From positions 1 through 64,000 of the forward strand of contig NZ_NXIA01000017.1 in NCBI RefSeq assembly GCF_002412165.1: a stretch of 64,000 nucleotides of DNA, given 5' to 3'. A model generated the notes under the pieces. The model searched no databases. It saw nothing but the letters and a program-made list of their open reading frames with translations, and was not told the origin of the DNA. Shown here piece after piece: positions 35,725 through 45,547 of this stretch. A program made the translations under genes and the position numbers. This stretch comes from Curtobacterium sp. 'Ferrero' (lineage in GTDB: Bacteria; Actinomycetota; Actinomycetes; Actinomycetales; Microbacteriaceae). Position 1 is the stretch's first letter, and each line of letters starts with the position of its first letter.

Positions 35725-35895
35725 ATGCGAACGCAGAGCGACATCCGGCAGCTCCGGGCGAACCCGATGGAGTGGCGTCGACGCGGTCTCACGCCGCCCG
35801 ACGTGATCCAGGCCATGGTCGAGGAACGGCTCCGCGAGCCGGGCCACAGCCAGCCGGTCGGCGACCCGGTGTACGCGGACTTCTTCCGCAGCTGA
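35725..35895 (+). CDS. Small basic protein of unknown function (56 aa)
   Basis: This 56-residue ORF starts MRTQSDIRQLRANPMEWRRR and ends VYADFFRS. It has a ribosome site (GGAAAGG, 8 nt upstream), codon use like its neighbours, and a perfect-palindrome terminator 42 bp after the stop. It looks soluble, helical and rich in Arg/Glu. No family is recognised. An operator-like repeat precedes it, so expression is probably regulated. Confidence 0.6.
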   Translation: MRTQSDIRQLRANPMEWRRRGLTPPDVIQAMVEERLREPGHSQPVGDPVYADFFRS

Positions 35896-35936
35896 TGCTG
35901 CGAAGGCGGCCGCGATCGGGCGCGACCGAGCAACGA

Positions 35937-35974
35937 ACGGGAGGCACGGTGCCAGCTGGCACCGTGCCTCCCGT
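35937..35974. terminator. 38-bp perfect palindrome, bidirectional terminator
   Basis: The arm ACGGGAGGCACGGTGCCAG (35937-35955) is followed directly by its exact complement (35956-35974). It lies between two convergent small genes and shares the CGGGAGGC-type arm with other terminators here. Confidence 0.8.
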
Positions 35975-36006
35975 CATGCTGTCGGTGGGCTCGCGAGGCC
36001 GAGCAG

Positions 36007-36024
36007 CCGCGGCTGCAGCCGCGG
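36007..36024 (-). terminator. 18-bp palindrome after minus-strand small gene
   Basis: CCGCGGCTGCAGCCGCGG is a perfect palindrome 5 bp beyond the stop of the 52-residue gene on the minus strand. It can form a short GC-rich hairpin. Confidence 0.5.
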
Positions 36025-36028
36025 TTCG

Positions 36029-36187
36029 TCAGGCGTCCGGACGCTCGTCCGCCGCCTCGCGGGCGCGGTCGGTGTCGGGCATGACGTCGGACGGCGCGTG
36101 CTCGACGGAGCCGATGCCGCCGTCGGTCAGCTCCTCGGCCTGCTCGACGTCCTGCGCGCGGGTCGGGTCGTCCAGGGGGTCGCTCAT
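36029..36187 (-). CDS. Small acidic protein of unknown function (52 aa)
   Basis: This 52-residue ORF (MSDPLDDPTRAQDVEQAEEL at its start) is strongly acidic and probably disordered. It has a good ribosome site (GAGAGGAA) and its own hairpin downstream. It converges with the small basic protein gene at 35725. Such short acidic proteins are common in actinobacteria, but I know no function. Confidence 0.6.
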   Translation of the reverse strand: MSDPLDDPTRAQDVEQAEELTDGGIGSVEHAPSDVMPDTDRAREAADERPDA

Positions 36188-36290
36188 GGTGGTTCCTCTC
36201 GTTGCGTGAGTCGTCCTCCACAGCGTGCTCCGCGCACGGCGTCATCCACACAGGAGCCGTCCGGACGGTGGCGTGCAGGTGGCCAGCCGA

Positions 36291-37652
<1,362 letters not shown>

Positions 37653-37654
37653 CC

Positions 37655-38212
37655 GTGCGGGTCCTGTTCGTCTGCAGCGGCAACATCTGCCGTTCGCCGC
37701 TCGGCGCGCAACTGCTCGTCGCCCGGCTCGGCCAGGACGCCCCCGCGTTCGTGGTCGAGTCGGCCGGCACCATCGCCGATGACGACGCGCCGATGGACGG
37801 CGCCGCTGCCGAGCAGTCGCTGCGGCTCGGCGGCGCCCCGTCGTCACACCGTTCGCGGTACCTGACGGCGCCGATCGTCGAGTCCGCAGACCTCGTGCTC
37901 ACCGCGGAGCGTTCGCACCGTGCCGCGGTCGTGTCGCTGGCACCGCGGGCGACGAAGCGTGCGTTCACGATCAAGCAGTTCGCACGGGTGCTCGACGGGC
38001 TCGAGCCGGGCGACCTCGCCGGCGTCGACTCGGGTGCGGCTCTGGTCGAGCGGATCGCGCGGCTCCGGGGAGCGGTCGCGCCGCCCGCAGACCCGGCGGA
38101 CGACGACGTCGACGACCCGTACCGGCGGTCGGAGGACACCCACCGCCGGGTGGCGGACGAGATCGACGCGGCGGTCGGGTCCATCGCCGACGCCCTGCGC
38201 GCGGTCCGCTGA
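37655..38212 (+). CDS. Low-molecular-weight protein tyrosine phosphatase
   Basis: The 185-residue protein starts with the catalytic CX5R loop (VCSGNICRS: nucleophile C7, R13) and has the conserved general-acid region DPYRRSEDT near residue 155. It is about 30 residues longer than typical family members owing to an acidic insert (PPADPADDDVDDP). Such enzymes dephosphorylate bacterial tyrosine kinases; a CpsD-type kinase is encoded 1.4 kb downstream, a plausible substrate. The GTG start is 2 bp after purA. Confidence 0.88.
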   Translation: MRVLFVCSGNICRSPLGAQLLVARLGQDAPAFVVESAGTIADDDAPMDGAAAEQSLRLGGAPSSHRSRYLTAPIVESADLVLTAERSHRAAVVSLAPRATKRAFTIKQFARVLDGLEPGDLAGVDSGAALVERIARLRGAVAPPADPADDDVDDPYRRSEDTHRRVADEIDAAVGSIADALRAVR

Positions 38213-38251
38213 CCCGCGTCAGCGCCGGTGCGCGCCGTGCGCTGACCCGCG

Positions 38252-38971
38252 TCAGCGCGGCCAGGTCGCGACAACGGCCACCGCGTTGAACAGCACGTGG
38301 GCGACGACCGCGCCACCGATCCGGTCCGTCATCGCGACGAGCGTGCCGGTCAGGACGCCGAGCACGAAGGTCGTCAGGAACACCTGGAACCCGCCGACCG
38401 CGGTCGTCGCGGACCCGAGGAACAGGTGCGACAGCGCGAACAGGAACGCGGTCAGCAGGACGGCGAGCCAGCGGGTCCGTGGCGTCAGCTCGTCGGCCAG
38501 GAGCCGCTGGAACAGGCCGCGGAAGAACAGCTCCTCGAGCAGGGGGCTGACGAGCACGACGCCGATCGCCGACACCACGAGCAGTCCGACGTCCGGGGTG
38601 CCGAGCGACGGGACCGGTGCGAGCCCGGTGCTGCCCGTCAACGCCAGCGACAGGACGACGTCGAACACCCGCACGACGATCACGATGCCGAGCGCGAACA
38701 CCAGGTCACCGAGCTCGACGCGGAACCGACCGAGGGTTCCCCGACCACTCCGGGCGAGCACCCACACGGCCCCGAGCACGAGCGGGACCCACACCGCAGC
38801 GTCGCCGAGCAGCACCTGTGCCACGGGTGACGGCACCGCACCCCGCAGCGTCAGCGCGCTCGCGATCCGCGTGAGCGCCACCGCCACCGCCAGCGCGATC
38901 AGCAGCGCGACGAGGTCCCGTTGCCGTGCCGTCGAGGGTTCACCGGCCGCCTGTTCGGGCTGCGTCGTCAT
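38252..38971 (-). CDS. CPBP-family intramembrane metalloprotease
   Basis: The 239-residue protein has about eight helices with CPBP motifs: LLEELFFRGLFQRLL, FALSHLFLG and HVLFNAVAV. The Glu and His residues should coordinate zinc. I chose ATG at 38971 because a TACGCT hexamer (38978-38983) lies 6 nt upstream. It converges with the phosphatase gene; the 40-bp gap holds two copies of GCTGACCCGCGTCAGC-like sequence that can form hairpins. It is a distant paralog of the CPBP gene at 12026. Confidence 0.82.
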   Translation of the reverse strand: MTTQPEQAAGEPSTARQRDLVALLIALAVAVALTRIASALTLRGAVPSPVAQVLLGDAAVWVPLVLGAVWVLARSGRGTLGRFRVELGDLVFALGIVIVVRVFDVVLSLALTGSTGLAPVPSLGTPDVGLLVVSAIGVVLVSPLLEELFFRGLFQRLLADELTPRTRWLAVLLTAFLFALSHLFLGSATTAVGGFQVFLTTFVLGVLTGTLVAMTDRIGGAVVAHVLFNAVAVVATWPR

Positions 38972-39035
38972 GGGGCGAGCGTAGAGGACGCCCGGCGCGG
39001 ATCCGGGCGCGGAACCGAGCGCCGCTCGAACCTGT

Positions 39036-39092
39036 GACATCATTTACATGTCGTGTGCTGGGAAACCCCCGGCTTGACCTGTGACGGGACCA
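39036..39092 (+). promoter_or_regulatory. Inverted repeats upstream of polysaccharide locus
   Basis: The 154-bp gap before the kinase gene contains GACAT-CATTTAC-ATGTC (39036-39052), TTGACC-like sequence, and CCTGTG-ACGGGAC-CACAGG (about 39077-39095). They are candidate promoter and operator elements for the exopolysaccharide genes. Confidence 0.4.
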
Positions 39093-39125
39093 CAGGAACG
39101 GCGAGGATCGGGGAAGGCGGGCCGC

Positions 39126-40574
39126 GTGGAACTGCGCGACTACATCACTGTGCTCCGGAAGGGGTGGGTACTCATCCTGGTGCTGGCCCTGGTGGGCGTG
39201 GCAGCAGCGGCCGGGTTCTCCCTGCTGAAGAAGCCGGTGTACTCGGCATCCGCGCAGGTGTTCGTGTCGACGGAGACGTCGGGCAGCGCGAGTGACCTGG
39301 CGCAGGGCAACACGTTCACGCAGCAGCGCGTGCTGACCTACTCCAACCTGGTCTCGACGCCGATCGTGCTCCTGCCCGTGATCTCCTCGCTCCACCTCGA
39401 CGTGAACGCGGACCAGCTCGCGAAGCAGGTGACGGCGACGGCGCCGACGAGCACCACCCTGATCTCGATCACGGTGCAGGACACCGACCCCGTCCGGGCG
39501 ACCGAGATCGCGAACGCCACCTCGCAGAGCCTGACCAACGTCGTGCAGGACATCGAGGCGACCGACGCCAGCGGCAAGGCCACCGTCAAGCTCACCCGGG
39601 TCAAGCAGGCCGACGTGCCGAGCACGCCGGTCAGCCCCAACGTCCCCGTCAACGTCGCCCTGGGCCTGCTCGTCGGCCTCGCCCTCGGGGTCGGCATCGC
39701 CGTGCTGCGGGAGACCCTCGACAACCGTGTCCGCACCGAGCAGGACGTCGAGAAGATCAGCCCGAAGCCGGTCGTCGGCGGCATCGCGTTCGACAACAAG
39801 GCATCCGAGCGTCCGCTCATCGTGCAGGTCGACCCCCGCAGCCCCCGTGCCGAGTCGTTCCGCACGCTCCGCACCAACCTGCAGTTCCTCGAACTCGACG
39901 CCGGCGCCCGCACCTTCGTGATGACCTCGTCGATGCAGTCGGAGGGCAAGAGCACCACGGTCGCCAACCTCGCGATCGCCCTCGACAGCGCCGGGTTCCG
40001 CGTCATCCTGATCGACGCCGACCTCCGTCGTCCGCGCGTCGCCGAGTACATGGACGTCGACGGGGCAGCGGGCCTCACCGACGTGCTCATCGGCCGGGCC
40101 GCGCTCGAGGACGTCGCACAGCCCTGGGGCCGCGGCAACCTCGTGGTGCTCCCCGCCGGGCAGATCCCGCCGAACCCGTCCGAGCTGCTCGGCTCGAAGG
40201 CGATGGAAAACCTGATCGCCGCGCTCGAGCAGCAGTTCGACTACGTGCTCTTCGACGCACCGCCGCTGCTCCCGGTGACCGACGCCGCCATCCTCGCCAA
40301 GAAGGTCTCCGGCGCGATCGTCGCGGTCGCCGCCGGCAAGACCCACAAGGGCCAGCTCGCGGCCGCCGTGTCGTCGCTCGACAACGTCGCAGCGCCGATC
40401 GCCGGGTTCGTCATCACGATGATGCCGGTCCGCGGTCCCGGGGCCTACGGCTACGGGCGCTACGGCTACGGGTACGGCTACGGGCTGGACGAAGCCGAGA
40501 CGACCCGTCGCGACACGGGAGCACCCAAGAAGGTGCGGGGCAAGCTCGGCACGGTGCGACGAGCAGATCGCTGA
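39126..40574 (+). CDS. Wzz/BY-kinase polysaccharide co-polymerase and tyrosine kinase
   Basis: The 482-residue protein fuses a Wzz chain-length domain (two membrane helices, near residues 15-35 and 175-195) to a cytoplasmic BY-kinase. Walker A is SMQSEGKSTTVANL, Walker A' VILIDADLRRP and Walker B YVLFDAPP. The C-terminus has a tyrosine cluster (YGYGRYGYGYGYG) for autophosphorylation. It should control export and length of an exopolysaccharide. I chose GTG at 39126, in line with family starts (VELRDYITVLRKGW). Confidence 0.9.
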   Translation: MELRDYITVLRKGWVLILVLALVGVAAAAGFSLLKKPVYSASAQVFVSTETSGSASDLAQGNTFTQQRVLTYSNLVSTPIVLLPVISSLHLDVNADQLAKQVTATAPTSTTLISITVQDTDPVRATEIANATSQSLTNVVQDIEATDASGKATVKLTRVKQADVPSTPVSPNVPVNVALGLLVGLALGVGIAVLRETLDNRVRTEQDVEKISPKPVVGGIAFDNKASERPLIVQVDPRSPRAESFRTLRTNLQFLELDAGARTFVMTSSMQSEGKSTTVANLAIALDSAGFRVILIDADLRRPRVAEYMDVDGAAGLTDVLIGRAALEDVAQPWGRGNLVVLPAGQIPPNPSELLGSKAMENLIAALEQQFDYVLFDAPPLLPVTDAAILAKKVSGAIVAVAAGKTHKGQLAAAVSSLDNVAAPIAGFVITMMPVRGPGAYGYGRYGYGYGYGLDEAETTRRDTGAPKKVRGKLGTVRRADR

Positions 40575-40587
40575 GGCCGGGGGAGAC

Positions 40588-41529
40588 ATGCGTGGTAGCC
40601 GGGGGACCCGAAGCGTCGGCAGCACCTTCAGACGGAACACCCTGATCGGGGTGGCCGCCGTGGTCGTGCTCCTCGTCGTGGTCGACGTGGTGCTCGTCGC
40701 GATGGCGATGGCGCGCACCGCGCCCGGCTCCTTCGGCACGCCGGGTCCGGTCCCGACCTTCGGCAGGACCGACACGGCGACGCCGTCCGCCACCCCCGAC
40801 GCGAGCGCATCCGCCCAGGCCGCCGCGACCGCGTCGGCCAGGCGACTGCTGTCCGCAGTCGCCGGACGGGAGGCATGGCGCGCCTCCAGTGCGACCTGTT
40901 CCGACGCGCAGGTGGTGCTGGAACACACCGTCGACGGCGGAGCGACCTGGTCGCCCGTCGCCGTCGGCGACGACGTGCGTGCCCTGTGGGGCATGCGTGC
41001 GACGACCGCCGGTCTGTCGGTGCTGGAGGGTGTGGGCGAGGGCTGCACGCAGCAGGAGCGGACCTCCACCGACGGCGGGGCGACGTGGAAGGACGCGACG
41101 CCCGGCGCGTCGGGAGCAGCGATCACGCCCGCCGGCGTCCGCCTGGGTTCGACGGTCGTCGAGAACCCGTGCCCCGAGCCCGTCGACGCGTTCGCGGGCG
41201 ACCGGACCTCCGTGGTGGTCTGCGACGGGCAGCTCGAGTGGCGCACCCGAGGCTCTGCCTGGGTCGACGTCCCGCTCGGCGGCGTCCGGGGCATCGCGGT
41301 CGACGGCGACACCTACACGCTGGCCCGGATCGGGACGTCGTCGTGCGACGGGGTGCAGATCGAGACGATGCCGGCCATGGACGTGTCCCCGGCGACCCGG
41401 ACCACCCCGATCGGCTGCAACGACGTGACGACCGACGGGCCGATCGCCATCGACCGCGTCGGGGACACCGTGTGGATGTGGGCCGGTTCCGACGTTGCCG
41501 TGTCGGCGAACGGCGGTGCGACGTGGTGA
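40588..41529 (+). CDS. Membrane-anchored BNR/Asp-box repeat protein
   Basis: The 313-residue protein has one N-terminal helix (LIGVAAVVVLLVVVDVVLVAM), an Ala/Thr/Ser-rich linker and an extracytoplasmic domain with Asp-box motifs (TVDGGATWSP, STDGGATWKD, and ANGGATW at the very end), suggesting a small beta-propeller. Several cysteines could form disulfides. It sits between the kinase and the sugar transferase, so it probably serves in polysaccharide assembly or surface binding, but no activity is known. Confidence 0.55.
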   Translation: MRGSRGTRSVGSTFRRNTLIGVAAVVVLLVVVDVVLVAMAMARTAPGSFGTPGPVPTFGRTDTATPSATPDASASAQAAATASARRLLSAVAGREAWRASSATCSDAQVVLEHTVDGGATWSPVAVGDDVRALWGMRATTAGLSVLEGVGEGCTQQERTSTDGGATWKDATPGASGAAITPAGVRLGSTVVENPCPEPVDAFAGDRTSVVVCDGQLEWRTRGSAWVDVPLGGVRGIAVDGDTYTLARIGTSSCDGVQIETMPAMDVSPATRTTPIGCNDVTTDGPIAIDRVGDTVWMWAGSDVAVSANGGATW

Positions 41530-41533
41530 GCCG

Positions 41534-43009
41534 GTGCTGGCCGTGACAGCCGAGAGCATCCGCGCTACCCCGTCGCAGGCGACCACGCGCGACTGGAGCA
41601 CCCGGTACTCGCGCCGCGTGCTCGTCACGGACCTGCTCGCGCTGATCTGGGTCGTGTTCGGCGTGCAGATCGCGTGGCTCGGGTTCAGCTCGAACCTCGC
41701 GGCGAACAGCGCGGACCTGCGTCTCAGCTACTTCGCGATCTCGGTCGTCGTGATCATCGTCTGGATGATCGCCCTGGCGTTGTACGACACTCGAGGCGAT
41801 CGCGTCATCGGCGTGGGCAGCACCGAGTACCGGCTGGTCGCCGACTCCAGCGTCCGGGTGTTCGGCTTGCTCGCCATCGCGGCGTTCCTGCTGCACGTGG
41901 ACCTGGCCCGCGGGTACGTCCTCATCGCGTTCCCGGTCGGGATCCTCGTCCTGCTGCTGTCACGGTGGATGTGGCGGCAGTGGCTCGTCGCCGAGCGCAA
42001 GCACGGCGGGTACTCGGCGCGGGTCCTGCTCGTCGGTTCGACCGCGAGCGTGCTCCACATCGGCCGCGAACTCGCACGTGCTCCCGAGGCCGGTTACCGG
42101 GTCGTCGGCGCGACGGTGTCCAGCGGGACGCGCGGCGTGCTCGGCGGGTCGACCATCGAGAGCTTCGGCGGCATCGACGACGTCGCCGAGGCGCTTCGGC
42201 TGACCGGTGCCGACACCGTCGTCATCACCAGCTCCGACGACCTGCCCCCGGAGCGGGTCCGCCAGCTCAGCTGGTCGCTCGAGCCGGGTCGGCAGCACCT
42301 GGTCGTCGCTCCGAGCCTGACCGACATCGGCGGTCCGCGCATCCACACCCGCCCGGTGCAGGGGCTGCCGCTGATCCACGTCGAGACGCCGACGTACTCC
42401 GGCCGGAAGCTCTACACCAAGCGTGCGTTCGACCTGATCGGTTCGCTCGTGCTCATCGTCCTGCTCTCGCCCGTGCTGCTCGTCCTCACGCTCCTGGTGA
42501 AGGTCACATCGCCCGGCCCGGTGTTCTTCCTGCAGGAGCGCGTCGGCCTGAACGGCTCGACCTTCCACATGATCAAGTTCCGGTCGATGGTCGTCAACGC
42601 CGAGGCACGGCTGCAGGAGCTCAGCGCCCTCGACCGCGCCGAGGGCAACGCTGTCCTGTTCAAGATGAAGAACGACCCGCGGGTGACCCGGGTCGGTGCG
42701 TTCATGCGCCGCTACAGCTTGGACGAGGTCCCGCAGCTCTTCAACGTCCTGCTCGGCAACATGTCGCTCGTCGGCCCCCGCCCGCCCCTGTCTCGCGAGG
42801 TCGAGCGGTACGACTCCCACGTGCACCGGCGGTTCCTGGTGAAGCCGGGGATGACCGGGCTGTGGCAGGTGAGTGGTCGATCGGATCTGTCGTGGGAGGA
42901 CTCGGTGCGGCTGGATCTGTACTACGTGGAAAACTGGTCATTGGTCGCGGACATGGTAATCCTGTGGCGGACACTACGAGCTATCAGTGCGGGGGGAGGT
43001 GCCTATTGA
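41534..43009 (+). CDS. Polyprenyl-phosphate sugar-phosphotransferase (initiating)
   Basis: The 491-residue protein starts polysaccharide synthesis by moving a sugar phosphate to undecaprenyl phosphate. It has about four N-terminal helices, a nucleotide-binding-like middle domain (RVLLVGSTASVLHIGREL), one helix (LIGSLVLIVLLSPVLLVL) and a WbaP-type catalytic domain with FFLQERVGLNG, IKFRSMV, LDEVPQLFNVLLGNMSLVGP and KPGMTGLWQVSGRSDL. The start may be GTG at 41534 or 41543. Base composition is GC-rich until the last 30 codons, where it drifts towards the AT-richer downstream block. Confidence 0.9.
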   Translation: MLAVTAESIRATPSQATTRDWSTRYSRRVLVTDLLALIWVVFGVQIAWLGFSSNLAANSADLRLSYFAISVVVIIVWMIALALYDTRGDRVIGVGSTEYRLVADSSVRVFGLLAIAAFLLHVDLARGYVLIAFPVGILVLLLSRWMWRQWLVAERKHGGYSARVLLVGSTASVLHIGRELARAPEAGYRVVGATVSSGTRGVLGGSTIESFGGIDDVAEALRLTGADTVVITSSDDLPPERVRQLSWSLEPGRQHLVVAPSLTDIGGPRIHTRPVQGLPLIHVETPTYSGRKLYTKRAFDLIGSLVLIVLLSPVLLVLTLLVKVTSPGPVFFLQERVGLNGSTFHMIKFRSMVVNAEARLQELSALDRAEGNAVLFKMKNDPRVTRVGAFMRRYSLDEVPQLFNVLLGNMSLVGPRPPLSREVERYDSHVHRRFLVKPGMTGLWQVSGRSDLSWEDSVRLDLYYVENWSLVADMVILWRTLRAISAGGGAY

Positions 43010-44271
43010 ACCACGCACTCGGAGCGTGGGCGATCTCGCCAAAGAACGCTCATGCCAGCTCAACGAGCGTAACTCGCCACGAGGCCGCATTCTTCCTTGC
43101 AGTGGGTGCTTCAGCGGCCTTTCGGACGCTGCAGGTCGGTAGCGTGCATGTCTTCACGATTCTCGTCCTTCTCGCGTTTTTGATGCTTTGGAGCCGGCGT
43201 CGACTTTCTTCGAGTGCGACTCTGCTCGGCTTCGCCTTGCTATCCTGCATCGCGCTGGTCGATCTGTCCCTCCTCTGGCCCAATGATGCAGTGAACCCGC
43301 TCCTAGCAGTTCAATTTGCGCTCCTCGGGCTGTCAGCGCTCGTGCTTGCACTAGCTGCGGGTCCTATGCAGGTCAAATGGGTCTATCGCGGCGTTCTTTT
43401 CGGTGCTAGCGCTTCCTCTCTTGCCGCCGTCCTTCAGCAATTTCGAATTGTTAAAAGCGAGCTGTGGTTGGACAGCAGCGGGCTGGCACGCCCTACCGGG
43501 CTGGTTGGAGAGCCAGACTGGGCTGGGTTCTTCGCTGCCTGCGCCATCCTGCTGCTCATTCGCGGCGTCATGAGGAAAGGATCACTTTGGTGGCTGCTGC
43601 TTGCGGTCAACAGCGGCGCCGTAGTGTTCTGTTTGGCGCGCGCATCCTGGCTGGCGATGACGATCTCATTTTGTGTCCTCGTCATTGCGAAAATGACCAG
43701 GCGCCGGTCGGCTTACCCTCTAATTGTGGGGAGGCAGCTCGTACTCATGGGTAGCCTGGTGCTAGCGCTTGTTCTCGTTGTCGATGCGACATTCCGTGAA
43801 GTAGTGCAGAATCGCATTCTCAGTATATTCTCACCCGAGCACAGGGATCTCAACGCTGTCTATCGACAACAGCAACTGGACGGTCTGTGGACCCTTGTCC
43901 GTAGCGCCCCATGGCACGGGCTCGGCTTGTCTTCGAGCGCGAGGGTCAGTAGCACCGGAATCATCGGGGTTGACGGCAGCAACAGTGTCGCAACGAATTG
44001 GGTACTTGGCCTGCTCGCAGATGCCGGTGTGCTCGCCTGGCCCTTGTTCGTTGTGCTGGTCGTGATCGCACTTCGACGCGTGCAATCGGTGGGTGCTCAG
44101 CTATTTGTGATGGTTGCCGTGAATAGCTTGTTCTCTAACTTACTGTTTTCGCCCGTCATGTGGCTAGCAATCGCCTTCGCGCTTTCTAATGACGGGTCCG
44201 AAAGCGCCCCGGGCGCTCTTGTAAGCGGGTCAAGGTTCAAGATATCAGAAGAGCGGTATGTCGCAAAATAG
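43006..44271 (+). CDS. O-antigen polymerase/ligase-like membrane protein (Wzy-type)
   Basis: The 421-residue protein has about 11-12 helices and a long extracytoplasmic loop before the last helices (VYRQQQLDGLWTLVRSAPWHGLGLS), as in Wzy/WaaL proteins. I chose TTG at 43006 because it overlaps the previous stop (TTGA) and follows GGGGGGAGG. Codon use changes sharply here, with many A/T-ending codons, unlike the preceding gene. It should polymerise repeat units made by the neighbouring glycosyltransferases. Confidence 0.75.
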   Translation: MNHALGAWAISPKNAHASSTSVTRHEAAFFLAVGASAAFRTLQVGSVHVFTILVLLAFLMLWSRRRLSSSATLLGFALLSCIALVDLSLLWPNDAVNPLLAVQFALLGLSALVLALAAGPMQVKWVYRGVLFGASASSLAAVLQQFRIVKSELWLDSSGLARPTGLVGEPDWAGFFAACAILLLIRGVMRKGSLWWLLLAVNSGAVVFCLARASWLAMTISFCVLVIAKMTRRRSAYPLIVGRQLVLMGSLVLALVLVVDATFREVVQNRILSIFSPEHRDLNAVYRQQQLDGLWTLVRSAPWHGLGLSSSARVSSTGIIGVDGSNSVATNWVLGLLADAGVLAWPLFVVLVVIALRRVQSVGAQLFVMVAVNSLFSNLLFSPVMWLAIAFALSNDGSESAPGALVSGSRFKISEERYVAK

Positions 44272-45547
44272 CGTCAAATCTGCGATTCTGATTGCTAGCG
44301 TCGGCAACGCAGTGCCCGCGGCTCTCGGGTTCCTTAGCGCGCCGGTACTCGCACGCGCGTTCTCCACCTCGGACCGGGGGGAACTTGCGGCTGCGACATC
44401 GCTCTTACTACTGGCCACTAGTGCAATGTCGTTCGGAATCCCAGAATCGCTTACCTTCCACGTTGCCCGACGATTGGCTGGAGCGCATCTCGTGCTGAAG
44501 GCTAGCTTGCTAGTTATCTTCGTTGGGAGCGTGGTGTGGATCGCATTGGTGTGCGTCACGCCCGTCATCTACAAGAGCGAGCCCCAAATTCAGTCACTGG
44601 TCCGCATTGCTCTGGCTGCTCTCATACCGACCCTTTTAGTCGGGGCACTGCGAGGGATAGCGATCGGACAACAGCGCTGGTGGCTAGTAACTGTTGAGAA
44701 AGCCATAGGCGCCGCCTCGCGCCTGGGGGCCCTCGTCGTCCTTGTATTGTTAGGTGAACTCTCCCAATATGCGGCTGTGCTGATAGTTTCGCTCAGTGGT
44801 TTCTTCGGGGGGATAGTTTACGTTGGGCTCGCCTGGCGAGGAGGAGCCGGGCTTGAAATGAGAGCGGAGAGCACGAGCCTCAAGACTCTCATGTCCTACG
44901 GTAGCCGTGTGTGGGTCGGATCGCTGACGGGTATTCTCCTGAGCCGCCTAGATCAAGCGATAATGGCCCCGATTGCGGGAAGCGCAGCACTTGGGATTTA
45001 CGTCGTCGCTGCGACCATCGTCGAACTTGCGCTGGTGCTGAATAGTGCGGTGAGCGCAGTCATGTTCTCAAAACAATCATCGACCATTGATGACGCGCAG
45101 CTGGGCTTTGCTGCTCGGGTATCAACGCTACTGACAGCGCTGGTGTCGCTCGCGATAGCGGTCGCGGCACCAGTGGCCGTTCCCCTTACTTTTGGCCCCG
45201 ATTACTATGCCGCGATTCCGGTGCTGGGAGTTCTTCTGCTTGGTGTGGTGCTCGCCAACCCGGGGTCCGTGGCGGGTGCGGGTCTCAACGCGCGGGGCCG
45301 ACCCGGTTTACGAAGCACAGCCCTTTTACTTGGTCTCGCCGTCAACGTACTGCTACTTTTTCCGCTCGGAGCAGCGTATGGTGCATTAGGGGCTGCCATA
45401 GCTACACTGGCTGGTACTTTTGTTGCGGGGTGGATGAATATCGTCTTCTTGCGTTTGTTCTTCGGAATCGAAAGTGTTCAGTTCATGGCGATCCGTTTGT
45501 CCGACTTGCGGAGGGTCGCGTCCGTGATCAGGCCGCGCAAGCAATGA
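44258..45547 (+). CDS. Wzx-type polysaccharide flippase (MATE/MOP superfamily)
   Basis: The 429-residue protein has 12 helices and the Wzx pattern: an N-terminal LIASVGNAVPAALGFLSAPVLARAF, followed by paired helices and a central GSRVWVGSLTGILLSRLDQAIM motif typical of polysaccharide flippases. It should move lipid-linked repeat units across the membrane. ATG at 44258 lies inside the polymerase gene (14-bp overlap) with AGAAGAG upstream. The stop overlaps the following glycosyltransferase. Codon use is AT-richer than the flanks. Confidence 0.85.
   Translation: MSQNSVKSAILIASVGNAVPAALGFLSAPVLARAFSTSDRGELAAATSLLLLATSAMSFGIPESLTFHVARRLAGAHLVLKASLLVIFVGSVVWIALVCVTPVIYKSEPQIQSLVRIALAALIPTLLVGALRGIAIGQQRWWLVTVEKAIGAASRLGALVVLVLLGELSQYAAVLIVSLSGFFGGIVYVGLAWRGGAGLEMRAESTSLKTLMSYGSRVWVGSLTGILLSRLDQAIMAPIAGSAALGIYVVAATIVELALVLNSAVSAVMFSKQSSTIDDAQLGFAARVSTLLTALVSLAIAVAAPVAVPLTFGPDYYAAIPVLGVLLLGVVLANPGSVAGAGLNARGRPGLRSTALLLGLAVNVLLLFPLGAAYGALGAAIATLAGTFVAGWMNIVFLRLFFGIESVQFMAIRLSDLRRVASVIRPRKQ

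Noticed and set aside
35725..36187. Toxin-antitoxin pair
   Set aside because: The two small genes are convergent, not an operon, and neither resembles a known toxin or antitoxin.
40861..40875. CGGGAGGC terminator arm
   Set aside because: It lies inside the BNR protein coding region and has no complementary arm nearby.
41674..44271. 865-residue fusion ending in the O-antigen polymerase
   Set aside because: The first half is a shadow frame of the sugar transferase. The TTG at 43006 with a strong ribosome site is the true start.
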